Assembly: GCF_004346185.1 (NCBI RefSeq)
Contig: NZ_SMAI01000009.1
Location: 157,003-221,002 of the forward strand
DNA: 64,000 nucleotides
Origin: Aquabacter spiritensis
GTDB taxonomy: Bacteria > Pseudomonadota > Alphaproteobacteria > Rhizobiales > Xanthobacteraceae
Direction: 5' to 3'
Every line of letters begins with the position of its first letter. The stretch's first letter is position 1. Of this stretch, positions 24,969 through 33,002 are shown in pieces. Under the pieces are notes generated by a model. The model was not told where the DNA came from and searched no databases. It saw only the letters and a list, made by a program, of their open reading frames with translations. The position numbers were made by a program, and so were the translations under genes.

Positions 24969-26449
24969 TGCCGCTCACCGACCTGCGCCTTTATATCGAG
25001 GTTCTGCGCGCCCTTGGGGAAATCCAGGAGATCGACGCGCCGGTCTCCCTCGATCTGGAGCTCGGCGCCATCATCCGGCGCTGCATCGAGACCGGGGCGC
25101 CGGCGCCTTTGTTCAACACCTTCTCGGACCACCCCGGGGGGTTCCGCATCCTCGGTGCTCCGGGCGGGACCAGCGCACGGCCCGGCATGGAGCTTGTTCG
25201 CGTTGCCGTCGCGCTGGAGCTGCCGCCGACCACGGGCGGTCTTGCAATCGCCGAGGCCATTGCCGCGAGCCTCGACAGGCTGGCCATCGACCCTGTGGTC
25301 GTGGACGATGCCCCGGTCTTCGAGAACACCGTCACCGGCGCCGCGGTGGACCTCACCGCGCTTCCCGTGCCGCTGCTGCACGATGGGGACGGCGGGCGCT
25401 ATCTCAACACCTTCGGCTGCATCGTCGCCCGCACGCCGGACGGAACCTGGACCAACTGGTCGATCGCTCGAATGATGGTGGTCGACGGCAAGCGTCTCTC
25501 GGGGATCGTGGCGCCGGAGCAGCACCTCGGCATCGTGGCGCAACCCTGGGCGCACAGGGGCAAGCCGATGCCGTTCGCGCTGGCGCTTGGGGTCGAACCC
25601 GCCATTCCCTTCATTTGCGGCATGCCGCTGCCCGCCCAAGTCGACGAGAGCGGGCGCCTCGGCGCGCTGCTTGGGCGAGCGATCAGGACCGTGCCGTGCA
25701 GGACGGTGGACCTCGACGCCCCCGCGAGCGCGGAGATCCTGATCGAAGGGCATCTTCATCTCGACGAATTGGTCGAGGAGGGCCCCATGGGCGAGTTCGC
25801 CGGCTACATCCCTCTCGATGCGCAGATGCGCCGGCCCACCTATCGGGTCTCCGCCATCAGCCATCGCGACAACGCCATCCTGCCGGTCGTCGTCGCCGGC
25901 GAGCCGGTGGAAGAGAACCACACCGCCTGGGGCCTGCCCAGCTCGGCACGGCTTCTGTACGAGCTGCGCAAGGCCGGCATTCCGGCCACCACGGCCTGGA
26001 TTCCCTTGCAGTCGGCTCTGCACTGGCTGGTGGTCACGCTTCCCCGTCACTGGCGCCGTCGCAGCGGCGTCGGGGAGAGCGAGGCGCTCTGCCGGCGCAT
26101 CGGGCAGACGGTCTTCGCGAGCAAGGCGGGGGCCCTGATCCCCAAGGTGATCGTCCTGAACGACGACGTGGACCCCACCGATGTGAAGGAGCTCGTATGG
26201 GCCTTCGCGACGCGCTGCCATCCCCTTCTCGGTCATGCGGTTTTCAACGACATCGAGGCCGCGCCTCTGCTCGCCTATCTACCCAGGAGCGAGAAGGGTT
26301 CCGGCCATACCGGCAAGATCGTTTACAACTGCCTTGCCCCGGACGAATGGGGCGAAGCCCTGCCGATGCGGGCTTCGTTCCGCCACGGCTATCCGGCGGA
26401 GGTCGTCGACCGTGTGCGTCGGCGCTGGAGCGAGTACGGCTTCAGCTAA
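24968..26449 (+). CDS. UbiD family prenylated-FMN decarboxylase
   Basis: 493 residues. UbiD signature throughout: LRLYIEVLRALGEIQEIDAPV at the start, the flavin region with WTNWSIARMMVVDGKR, EEGPMGEFAGYI, and the C-terminal ALIPKVIVLNDDVDPTDVKEL plus TRCHPLLGH. Reversible (de)carboxylation of aromatic or alpha,beta-unsaturated acids, dependent on prFMN and K+/Mn2+. The usual partner UbiX is broken just upstream, so the cofactor must come from another ubiX copy on the genome. Downstream lie an unrelated phenolic acid decarboxylase and a hydrolase. Confidence 0.92.
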   Translation: MPLTDLRLYIEVLRALGEIQEIDAPVSLDLELGAIIRRCIETGAPAPLFNTFSDHPGGFRILGAPGGTSARPGMELVRVAVALELPPTTGGLAIAEAIAASLDRLAIDPVVVDDAPVFENTVTGAAVDLTALPVPLLHDGDGGRYLNTFGCIVARTPDGTWTNWSIARMMVVDGKRLSGIVAPEQHLGIVAQPWAHRGKPMPFALALGVEPAIPFICGMPLPAQVDESGRLGALLGRAIRTVPCRTVDLDAPASAEILIEGHLHLDELVEEGPMGEFAGYIPLDAQMRRPTYRVSAISHRDNAILPVVVAGEPVEENHTAWGLPSSARLLYELRKAGIPATTAWIPLQSALHWLVVTLPRHWRRRSGVGESEALCRRIGQTVFASKAGALIPKVIVLNDDVDPTDVKELVWAFATRCHPLLGHAVFNDIEAAPLLAYLPRSEKGSGHTGKIVYNCLAPDEWGEALPMRASFRHGYPAEVVDRVRRRWSEYGFS

Positions 26450-26519
26450 GCGTTTCCCACCACCCCACCCACGGACCCGGACAGCCGAGCATCGACTGGC
26501 GGCCGGGAGAGAGGAAATC

Positions 26520-27044
26520 ATGTCCGATCCATTCGAATCCACCCGTCCGGCCGAGATCGCCCCCTTCGTCGGAAAGCACATCATCTACACCTATGCCAAT
26601 GGCTGGCAGTACGAGATGTATTTCAAGAACGAGCGCACCATCGACTACCGCGTGCATGGCGGCATGGTGGGCGGGCGCTGGGTCAAGGGTCAGGAAGTCC
26701 ATATCGTCCGCCTCGCCGACGGCGTGTACAAGGTCTCGTGGAATGAGCCGACCGGCACCTGCGTCAGCGTCGCCTACAATCTCAATGAAAACCTCGCCCA
26801 CGGCGCCACCTTCTTCCCCCGCTGGATTGAGCTGGAGCCCAAGAAGATCATCGGATTCCAGAACGAGAAGATCGACCTGATGCGCCAGTACCGGGACGCC
26901 GGGCCGACCTATCCCACCCTTCTCATCGACGAATTTGCAAAGATCACCTTCGTGGAGGATTGCGGCCGAGACGACGAAAGCGTGATTGCCTGCGCCCCCG
27001 AGGATCTGCCTGTGGGCTATGCCACCCGCCGCAATGTCGGCTGA
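26520..27044 (+). CDS. padC: phenolic acid decarboxylase
   Basis: 174 residues from an ATG preceded by GAGAGAGG. The sequence is close to bacterial PadC: VGKHIIYTYANGWQYEMYFK, TIDYRVHGGMVGGRW and YKVSWNEPTGT. The active-site residues of the Bacillus enzyme map to Tyr23, Tyr25, Arg53 and Glu76 here, all present. It removes CO2 from p-coumaric, ferulic and caffeic acid without a cofactor, giving vinylphenols. Between ubiD and an exported hydrolase; a plant phenolic (hydroxycinnamate) theme is likely for this group. Confidence 0.93.
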   Translation: MSDPFESTRPAEIAPFVGKHIIYTYANGWQYEMYFKNERTIDYRVHGGMVGGRWVKGQEVHIVRLADGVYKVSWNEPTGTCVSVAYNLNENLAHGATFFPRWIELEPKKIIGFQNEKIDLMRQYRDAGPTYPTLLIDEFAKITFVEDCGRDDESVIACAPEDLPVGYATRRNVG

Positions 27045-27082
27045 TGGGCGCTGATGGCCGGACGCCAAATGGAGGTTCGAGC

Positions 27083-28237
27083 GTGGTTGTCCGCGACCTT
27101 AATCGTCGTCAAGCCGCGATGCTCGGCGTAGCCTTTGCCGCGACATGGCGCGCTCCGGCGGAAGCACAGAAGAGATCCCCAATGCTCTATCCGGGCGAAG
27201 AATTGACCGAGGCGGGCGGCTATCCGGCTCTGGTGCGGTTCGAACCGGGGCGGCCGGAGCTTCCGGTCGTGGTGTTCGTCACAGGAGGAGGCGTGCTCGG
27301 TCGCGTCGCCTACGGACCGCCCGGGGGAAGGGCCGCCGATTTCCTTTGTCATTGGCTGCATGAGGAAGGCTTCCCGTCGCTGGTCCTGTCCTATCCGATC
27401 GACAACAGGGGGGCGTTCGACGCCGCATTCCCGCGATTTTCGATCACCGACTGGGCGGAACAGAGCGCCGAGATCATCGCCCGCTACATGGACCGCAATG
27501 GCCTGCCGGCGAACGCCATCGTGCTCGGCTGGAGCATGGCGGGGCGAGTTGCCGAGCCGCTTCATGCCGCGTTGCGACGAAAGGGAAAGGGCATCGAACT
27601 CTTCGTCGCGATGGCGGCCGCGTCGGCACTTCCCCATACCCTGCCCGGCCTCGACCACCTGAAGCCGGCCGCAAGCGGCCTCGCTGGGGTCAAGGGGGCC
27701 TACCTCGACTGGTTGCTCCACTGTCTTGCGGATCAGAACGCGGCTGCCGGCCACGTGGTGCTCGATGCCGACGAATTCACACGCGACATGACCGGCGATT
27801 TTCCGGTCGGGCTGGCAGCATCGGCCATGCGCTATAGAGACGGAGCTTTCGTTCCCGACCCGGCCGGAGACGCGCTCGAGGTCGGCACCGCGCAGTATCG
27901 CGCCTTTCCGACGCTCGCTTTAATGACGCACGCCTCTGCGATCGATGCCCGGCACGCTCTTACGGACCGCTCCAATTGGGGCGTCTACATCACCCAGCAG
28001 CTTTGCGAAGGTCTCGTTTTCTCGCAAACGGACAAGCTCGCTGCGCTGCCCCCCGAGAAATGGGCGTCGCTGGTCGCGTATGTCGGGCACGCCGCCCAGC
28101 GCCTGAGCGCGACGCTGCCGGGCAATCACATGTTCTTCCTTGGAGAGAATGGGGCGAGGAGAACCGTGCAGACGTTGAAGCTCCTCAGGCAAACCGCCGC
28201 AGATATTGCAGGTGATATCTCAGATCTTATGGACTGA
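27083..28237 (+). CDS. exported alpha/beta hydrolase (esterase-like)
   Basis: 384 residues from a GTG with GGAGG at the right distance. The N-terminus RDLNRRQAAMLGVAFAATW has a twin-arginine-like RR followed by a hydrophobic stretch and a PAEAQ cleavage-like site, suggesting export. The core has an alpha/beta-hydrolase beginning (VVVFVTGGG), the nucleophile elbow GWSMAG and a late GNHMFFLGE where His would be the base. A feruloyl-ester-type role fits the padC neighbour but is inference; the substrate is unknown. Confidence 0.7.
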   Translation: MVVRDLNRRQAAMLGVAFAATWRAPAEAQKRSPMLYPGEELTEAGGYPALVRFEPGRPELPVVVFVTGGGVLGRVAYGPPGGRAADFLCHWLHEEGFPSLVLSYPIDNRGAFDAAFPRFSITDWAEQSAEIIARYMDRNGLPANAIVLGWSMAGRVAEPLHAALRRKGKGIELFVAMAAASALPHTLPGLDHLKPAASGLAGVKGAYLDWLLHCLADQNAAAGHVVLDADEFTRDMTGDFPVGLAASAMRYRDGAFVPDPAGDALEVGTAQYRAFPTLALMTHASAIDARHALTDRSNWGVYITQQLCEGLVFSQTDKLAALPPEKWASLVAYVGHAAQRLSATLPGNHMFFLGENGARRTVQTLKLLRQTAADIAGDISDLMD

Positions 28238-28249
28238 AAAATCGCTCAT

Positions 28250-28588
28250 TCAGTCATCTCCCGTGCGCGAACGGCAATGTTCCGGCGCACGGATCGTGCC
28301 GCGGAAGGACAGCGCGACGAGATCGCGGAAGCGTTTCGCGTCGCGCGACCTGCGCGTGACGGCGGGTTCCCGGCGATCGATGCGGCGCTCCATGTCGAGC
28401 GCCCATTCCTCGGCATCGGTGCGGCGCAGGAACGTCTTATTGACGTACTGCCCCTTCCGACGGATCTGGGCTCTCCAGGAGCCGGATTTTGGTTTAATGA
28501 AGGTCGCCAATCCGTATGCGCGTCGTATGCACGCACGCGTCGAAAAGTCGGAAATTGGCGCGTATCGTGTCGTAAATCGCGTGCACAC
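28250..28588 (-). pseudogene. Truncated tyrosine-type integrase, N-terminal fragment
   Basis: Minus strand: FIKPKSGSWRAQIRRKGQYV, NKTFLRRTDAEEWALDMER is the arm-type DNA-binding N-terminus of an ICE/phage integrase. The frame goes on for about 30 more residues (DAKRFRDLVALSF) and stops; the core-binding and catalytic R-H-R-Y domains are absent. The 5' end points to the att-like octamer at 28685, and the fragment lies outside the element. It fits a leftover of another element's int gene at the same site. Confidence 0.7.
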
Positions 28589-28684
28589 GACGAGGCCAAT
28601 CCCCTGTAGTCAAAGAATAATGTTGAAACCTCAACCATTTAGATTTTCCGTGGCGCCTATGATGGATAGCTGAGATTTATTTTA

Positions 28685-28692
28685 TTTTTCAT
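28685..28692 (+). other. Candidate attR core of Tn4371-type ICE (TTTTTCAT)
   Basis: The octamer TTTTTCAT is the core I recall for insertion of Tn4371-family ICEs. It lies at the expected end, just beyond trbI, DUF2274 and LysR, inside an AT-rich patch, with a truncated integrase on the outer side. The second copy (attL) would be right of the window. Confidence 0.5.
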
Positions 28693-28711
28693 ATACTTAA
28701 CATTAGGTCAT

Positions 28712-28728
28712 GTGCACAATGTGTGCAC
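28712..28728. promoter_or_regulatory. Inverted repeat upstream of LysR gene
   Basis: GTGCACA-ATG-TGTGCAC: seven-base perfect arms with a three-base centre, 275 bases upstream of the LysR start in AT-rich DNA. Could be a regulator site or belong to the ICE end where excision proteins bind. Confidence 0.35.
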
Positions 28729-29002
28729 TGTTCGATGTCTTCTCCACGGTTTTCTTTTGCGCGCCACGCCCCCCGACAGCGCCCTTCCGAGGCACGAACG
28801 TCTTTTGCCGCTTGCTCGCCGGTCTCGGCCCCTCACTGCGGAGCGGACCCTAAAGCGGAAATCGCTTTTGGCGGAAGGAAATGTCGGATCAAGCATCATA
28901 GAGTCGCGTCGTTGGGGTGGACGCCGACGTGGATGCAACCCTCGACGTCACCGCAACTATGAGTATCAATATCAGCGAGCAGTCATAGATGCCGGAACTC
29001 GG

Positions 29003-29920
29003 ATGGTCGTCCCTTTGTCGCCCTCGATCGAACTGCGCCATCTGCGCTACTTCGCAGTGGCCGCCGAGCACGGAAGCTTCCGAAAGGCAGGTGCGGCACT
29101 CGATGTCAAAGAATCCTCCATCAGCCGGAGCATTCGCGATTTGGAGGATGAGATCGGAGTGTCGCTGTTCATCCGGCACTCAGGCGGCGTCAATCTGACC
29201 CTGGCCGGCCAAAGGTACCTCAGCCGAACACGTCAGGCGTTGGAGCAGATTCGGGAAGCCGGCGAAGAGGCGGCTGCATTCGGCCGAGCGGAAGAAGGTC
29301 TTCTGAGAATCGGATTGTTCTCGAGGCTAGCTTCTGGCTTCCTGGCCGGTCTTTTTGACAGCTATGACCAGCGCTATTCCGGTGTGCACATCGATTTCGT
29401 GGAGGCCCCTGCAGAGAGCCATGCGGCTGCCATACGGCGGTTCGATCTCGATGCCGCCTTCGTGCTGGGCCGGCAAAGCTGGGCGGACTGCGATGCAATT
29501 CCTCTATGGAGCGAACCTTTGTTCTTCGCCTTGCCGCGCCTGCACCGACTGGCCCATATCGCGGCACTCTCCTGGCGCGATCTCATTGATGAGACTTTCC
29601 TAGTTCGGACCCAGGGTTCGGGCAATGAGGTGCGGGGCTTCCTTGAACGTAAATTCCGGGAGCTCGACATCTCGCCGCGTATCAGCACGCAGCAGCTTGC
29701 ACGCTACAGCCTTTTTGGTCTCGTTGCCTCCGGGCGGGGTATTTTGCCTGTGCTGGAATCCGAGACCTCGATCAACCTGCCGGAGGTGGTCTACCGCCCT
29801 CTTATCGGCGAAGTGATCCCCTTTTCGGTGATCTATTCGCCGAAAAACGACAACCCGGCGGTGCGCACGTTGCTCAGCCTCACACGGAAGATGGCCCATG
29901 AGCGGGCTGCGACACGCTGA
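29003..29920 (+). CDS. LysR family transcriptional regulator
   Basis: 305 residues from the ATG at 29003; the frame is open upstream but that text is not LysR-like. The helix-turn-helix opens with IELRHLRYFAVAAEHGSFRKAG...ISRSIRDLEDEIGVSLFIR, then the linker helix and effector domain (GLLRIGLFSR, LVASGRGILPVLES). It sits inside the left edge of the ICE, convergent with DUF2274/trbI and overlapping the DUF2274 gene by 41 bases. A LysR gene is often found past trbI in this ICE type; target genes unknown. Confidence 0.9.
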   Translation: MVVPLSPSIELRHLRYFAVAAEHGSFRKAGAALDVKESSISRSIRDLEDEIGVSLFIRHSGGVNLTLAGQRYLSRTRQALEQIREAGEEAAAFGRAEEGLLRIGLFSRLASGFLAGLFDSYDQRYSGVHIDFVEAPAESHAAAIRRFDLDAAFVLGRQSWADCDAIPLWSEPLFFALPRLHRLAHIAALSWRDLIDETFLVRTQGSGNEVRGFLERKFRELDISPRISTQQLARYSLFGLVASGRGILPVLESETSINLPEVVYRPLIGEVIPFSVIYSPKNDNPAVRTLLSLTRKMAHERAATR

Positions 29921-30152
29921 TGCTTGCAGTGCCGCCAGTTTGACGGCGCGCCTTGGCGAATTCGCGATCGGTGGCGATGAAGCGCTCCAGCATGGGCACG
30001 ATAAGCTGTGCTGGATCCGGGACAGGTTGGCCGGTTTCTCGCGCGAGGACCTCAGCATAGGCTATAAGGTCACGGTGTAGCGCGCCGGGTAACGACAGCG
30101 CCACCTTCACCGGCTTGTCGGTCGCGATGGGGCCGAGTTTCAGCTTCGCCAT
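29880..30152 (-). CDS. DUF2274 domain protein, end of trb operon
   Basis: About 90 residues: MAKLKLGPIATDKPVKVALS then LHRDLIAYAEVLARETGQP and LIVPMLERFIATDREFAKAR. This is the small DUF2274 protein commonly encoded after trbI in alphaproteobacterial ICEs; it looks ribbon-helix-helix-like. The start could also be a TTG at 30158 that overlaps the trbI stop. Its 3' end overlaps the LysR gene tail to tail. Role unknown, perhaps operon regulation. Confidence 0.78.
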   Translation of the reverse strand: MAKLKLGPIATDKPVKVALSLPGALHRDLIAYAEVLARETGQPVPDPAQLIVPMLERFIATDREFAKARRQTGGTASISVSQPAHGPSSV

Positions 30153-30154
30153 GG

Positions 30155-31336
30155 TCAATACCTGTAGGGTTCGAGCACGAGGTCACGCGTCACCATCACC
30201 CGCACCGGGAATCCCGGCCGGATGGTCAGGGTGGGCGCGACCTGCAGCTGCCGGCGGATGATCTCCTGGCCGGCATCGTTGATGGTGTCCTGCGCCCCAC
30301 TCTGTAGCGCCTGGATCAACGCGTCCTGGTCATCCATGGCGAGTTCGGCGCTGACGGAGAGCAACGTCGAGAGACCGACCGCCTTGGCGAGATCCCACCA
30401 GTGCATGTCGACGCCGTCTTCGAGGCCGGCAAAGCCCTGCGCATCCGTGCCGGGCTGGCGCTCCAGCACGATGGAGCGGCCATTGGGGAAGATCAGCCGG
30501 TTCCAGACCAGCAGGATCCGGCGCTGTCCGAAGCCGACACCATTGTCGTATTGGCCGAGCAGCCGCGTGCCCTGCGGGATGATTAGAATCCGGCCGGTCG
30601 GGCTGTCAAAGACGTTCTCGGTGACCTGGGCGGTGATCTGGCCGGGCAAATCGGAGCGGATGCCGGTGATCAGCGCGGCCGGGATGACGGCGCCCGCCTG
30701 CAGCACATAAGGCGATGCCGGCGCCATGACGCGATCGGACGCCACGACGCGTCGATCGACGGCGGCATTGAGGAAGGCAAGCTGGCGATCCTGGGCTGAA
30801 GGCGTACCGCCCGGCCCGACGGCGCCAAGGGCGCTGAAGCCGGAGGCCCCCGTCACTGACGCCACCGGCGCGCGAGCCTGCGCAGCCTGGAAGAACACGC
30901 GGCTGGTCCGCGCGGCTTCCTGTTCGGCGAGGCGCCGCTGCTGCTCGGGATCGACCTGTGGCGCCGTCATTGTCGGCGGCACGACGGGCTGGCCGCGGTT
31001 CTGTGCCTCAAGGATCGGCCGGCCGAGATCGCCGGGCAACGGCGGACCGAGGATCGGGCCGGTGTAATCGCGCGGCAGGCCGGCAAGGCCGTCGGCCGTG
31101 GAGCGGTTCTGGGTGGAGTAGAGTTCCTCGCCGCCGGTGCCCTTGTCGCGACCCTGCAGCGCATAGATCAGGGCGCCGCCGATGCCGAGGCTGACGACCA
31201 GCCCGGCACCGGCAAGCACCTTGCGGGATAGGCGCGTGACGCGCGGCGGCTCGGGACGCAGCCGCATGGCGGCGGCTTGATCGTTGGCCGGAGCGCCGAG
31301 ATCCGCCTCGAGGTCATGATTGTCGGGGCTGCTCAT
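30155..31336 (-). CDS. trbI: TrbI/VirB10 type IV secretion protein
   Basis: 393 residues. One membrane segment near residues 45-65 (VLAGAGLVVSLGIGGALIYAL), a Pro-rich periplasmic spacer, then the VirB10 beta domain with YVLQAGAVIPAALITGIRSD, GRILIIPQGTRLLGQYD and NRLIFPNGRSI. VirB10 spans both membranes in the outer-membrane core complex of the conjugative secretion channel. Overlaps trbG by ATGA. Full length. Confidence 0.95.
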   Translation of the reverse strand: MSSPDNHDLEADLGAPANDQAAAMRLRPEPPRVTRLSRKVLAGAGLVVSLGIGGALIYALQGRDKGTGGEELYSTQNRSTADGLAGLPRDYTGPILGPPLPGDLGRPILEAQNRGQPVVPPTMTAPQVDPEQQRRLAEQEAARTSRVFFQAAQARAPVASVTGASGFSALGAVGPGGTPSAQDRQLAFLNAAVDRRVVASDRVMAPASPYVLQAGAVIPAALITGIRSDLPGQITAQVTENVFDSPTGRILIIPQGTRLLGQYDNGVGFGQRRILLVWNRLIFPNGRSIVLERQPGTDAQGFAGLEDGVDMHWWDLAKAVGLSTLLSVSAELAMDDQDALIQALQSGAQDTINDAGQEIIRRQLQVAPTLTIRPGFPVRVMVTRDLVLEPYRY

Positions 31337-32316
31337 GATGCCGGCCTCCCGTCCGTGCGCTCGATCCGTACCTTCTGCGGGCGCTCGCCGCCGCCGAGGC
31401 GAAGCTCGGCCGCGCCGAACAGCCGGTCGACGATCAGGAAGTTCTGGTAGATACGGCTGTTGACGATCTGCGCTTCGCCATCAGCGCCGATGACGAAGAG
31501 CGGTGGCATCTCGCCCTGAATGACCCCGCGCGGGAACTCGACATACACCTTGCGCCCGTCGTCATAGACGGCCATCGGCCGCCAGGGCGGCGTGTCGCCG
31601 GTGAGCGCATAGCGGTAGTTGCGGGCAGTGAAGGCCGGAATGACCGGCGTCGGCGGAACACTGGGGCGCTGCGCTCCCGGAACCTGCGGATAGGCCCAGG
31701 CGACGGCCGGCATATAGGGCTTCTCGCCGGCACGCAACTCGATCATGTAGCTGCGCCGGTCGGTGGTGATGACGAGGTTGGTGGAGATGTCCGCGCGCGT
31801 CGGTTTCACCAGCACATGCACGCGCCGGCTCACACCCTCGCCGCTCTCGGTGTCGCCGATGATCCAGCGGGCGGTATCGCCGGCCGCGATCGGCCCGCTG
31901 CCGGTCAGGCTCTCGCCCGGCTCCAACGCGATGTTCGTGATCTGGCCGGGCGCTGCATAGACCTGATAGAGCGCACCCTCGCTCCAGGGATAGATCTGGA
32001 TGGCGTTGTAATAGCCCTCGCGGCGCGGCTCCACCCGCGCGGCGGCATTGGCGTTATCGACGCGGGCAACCGGCGTTTTGGCGTCCGTGCCGCCCTTGGC
32101 CGGCGTCCAGGCGGGCGGCGTGTGGAGCGGGCGCGGCCGGTCATCGGTGACGACGGCTGGCACCGCAGGCAGGGCCGGCACGTCACTATCATAGCTGATC
32201 TGCGGCGGCTTCGGAGCCGAGGCGCAGCCGCCCAACATCGTCGCCGAGAGCAGAAGAACCGCAAAGGCGGATCGGCGCAGAGCCGGAGATGTGGATTTAC
32301 GGAAAGACGTTTTCAC
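31333..32316 (-). CDS. trbG: TrbG/VirB9 conjugal transfer protein
   Basis: 327 residues with a lipoprotein-like start (LLLSATMLGGCASAP, lipobox LGGC). The VirB9 domain follows (YNAIQIYPWSEGALYQVYAAPGQITNIALEPGE, then TDRRSYMIELRAG and the C-terminal RNYRYALTGDTPPWRPMAVYD). A component of the outer-membrane core with TrbI. Overlaps trbF by ATGA and is overlapped by trbI. Confidence 0.95.
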   Translation of the reverse strand: MKTSFRKSTSPALRRSAFAVLLLSATMLGGCASAPKPPQISYDSDVPALPAVPAVVTDDRPRPLHTPPAWTPAKGGTDAKTPVARVDNANAAARVEPRREGYYNAIQIYPWSEGALYQVYAAPGQITNIALEPGESLTGSGPIAAGDTARWIIGDTESGEGVSRRVHVLVKPTRADISTNLVITTDRRSYMIELRAGEKPYMPAVAWAYPQVPGAQRPSVPPTPVIPAFTARNYRYALTGDTPPWRPMAVYDDGRKVYVEFPRGVIQGEMPPLFVIGADGEAQIVNSRIYQNFLIVDRLFGAAELRLGGGERPQKVRIERTDGRPAS

Positions 32317-33002
32317 TGGCTCATCTCCCGCGACCAGCTGATGGCGTTGACATAGATGCCGAGCGGATTGGTGCGCAGGCGCTCGGCATCGCGAGGTGGC
32401 TGGATCACCAGCGTCAGGATCGCGCTCCAGCGCTCGGTGGCGGCGAGCTGGCCGTTCTCATAGCGCCGCTCGACCCAGGCGACGCGGAAGGAGTCCGGCG
32501 AAGCGCGGATCACGCTGGAGACCTCGACGGCGATCTGCTGCTTGCCGACCCGCGTGAACGGATCGTTGGCGCGGGCATAGTCGTTGAGCGCGGCGGCGCC
32601 CCGATCGGTGGTGAACTCATAGGCCCGAAGCCAGTTCTGCCGCACGATCACGGGATCGGCCGGCAAGCTGCGCACCTGTTCGATGAAACGGGCGAGATGC
32701 CAGGCGATCTGCGGATCGGTCGGGCGATAATCGCCGGTGGCCGGTCCCACGGTCTGCGTCTGTCCGAGGCGGTCGACCTCGACCACCCAGGGCACGACGG
32801 TGCCCCTCGTCGATTGCCAGATCAGCACTGATGCAAAGCCAGCCGAGAGGAACAGGCTGCCAAAAGCCATCAGCCGCCAGTTCTTGGCCTGCGCCCGGGC
32901 CGAACCGATGCGCTCGTCCCAGACTTGTGCTGCCTTCTGATAGGGCGTGACCGGCTCGGGCGAGGTGCCGTAATGGGTCGCAGGTCGCTTGAAGAGGCTC
33001 AT
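32313..33002 (-). CDS. trbF: TrbF/VirB8 conjugal transfer protein
   Basis: 229 residues: short cytoplasmic part (PYQKAAQVWDERIGSARAQA), one membrane helix near residues 45-65, then the VirB8 periplasmic domain (PQIAWHLARFIEQVRSLPAD). Inner-membrane scaffold protein of the mating channel. Start and stop both overlap neighbours by four bases. Confidence 0.94.
   Translation of the reverse strand: MSLFKRPATHYGTSPEPVTPYQKAAQVWDERIGSARAQAKNWRLMAFGSLFLSAGFASVLIWQSTRGTVVPWVVEVDRLGQTQTVGPATGDYRPTDPQIAWHLARFIEQVRSLPADPVIVRQNWLRAYEFTTDRGAAALNDYARANDPFTRVGKQQIAVEVSSVIRASPDSFRVAWVERRYENGQLAATERWSAILTLVIQPPRDAERLRTNPLGIYVNAISWSREMSQ

Larger units (their letters stand above)
28589..29002. other. ICE edge and LysR upstream region, AT-rich
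   Basis: 414 bases without a gene. 28600-28730 is markedly AT-rich against the surroundings and includes the TTTTTCAT att candidate and the GTGCACA inverted repeat. The remainder up to 29002 is GC-rich and shows no recognisable coding frame. Confidence 0.5.

Noticed and set aside
28600..28730. tRNA gene as ICE attachment site
   Set aside because: No cloverleaf or TTCRA-type T-arm could be found in the AT-rich patch; the TTTTTCAT core is a better explanation.
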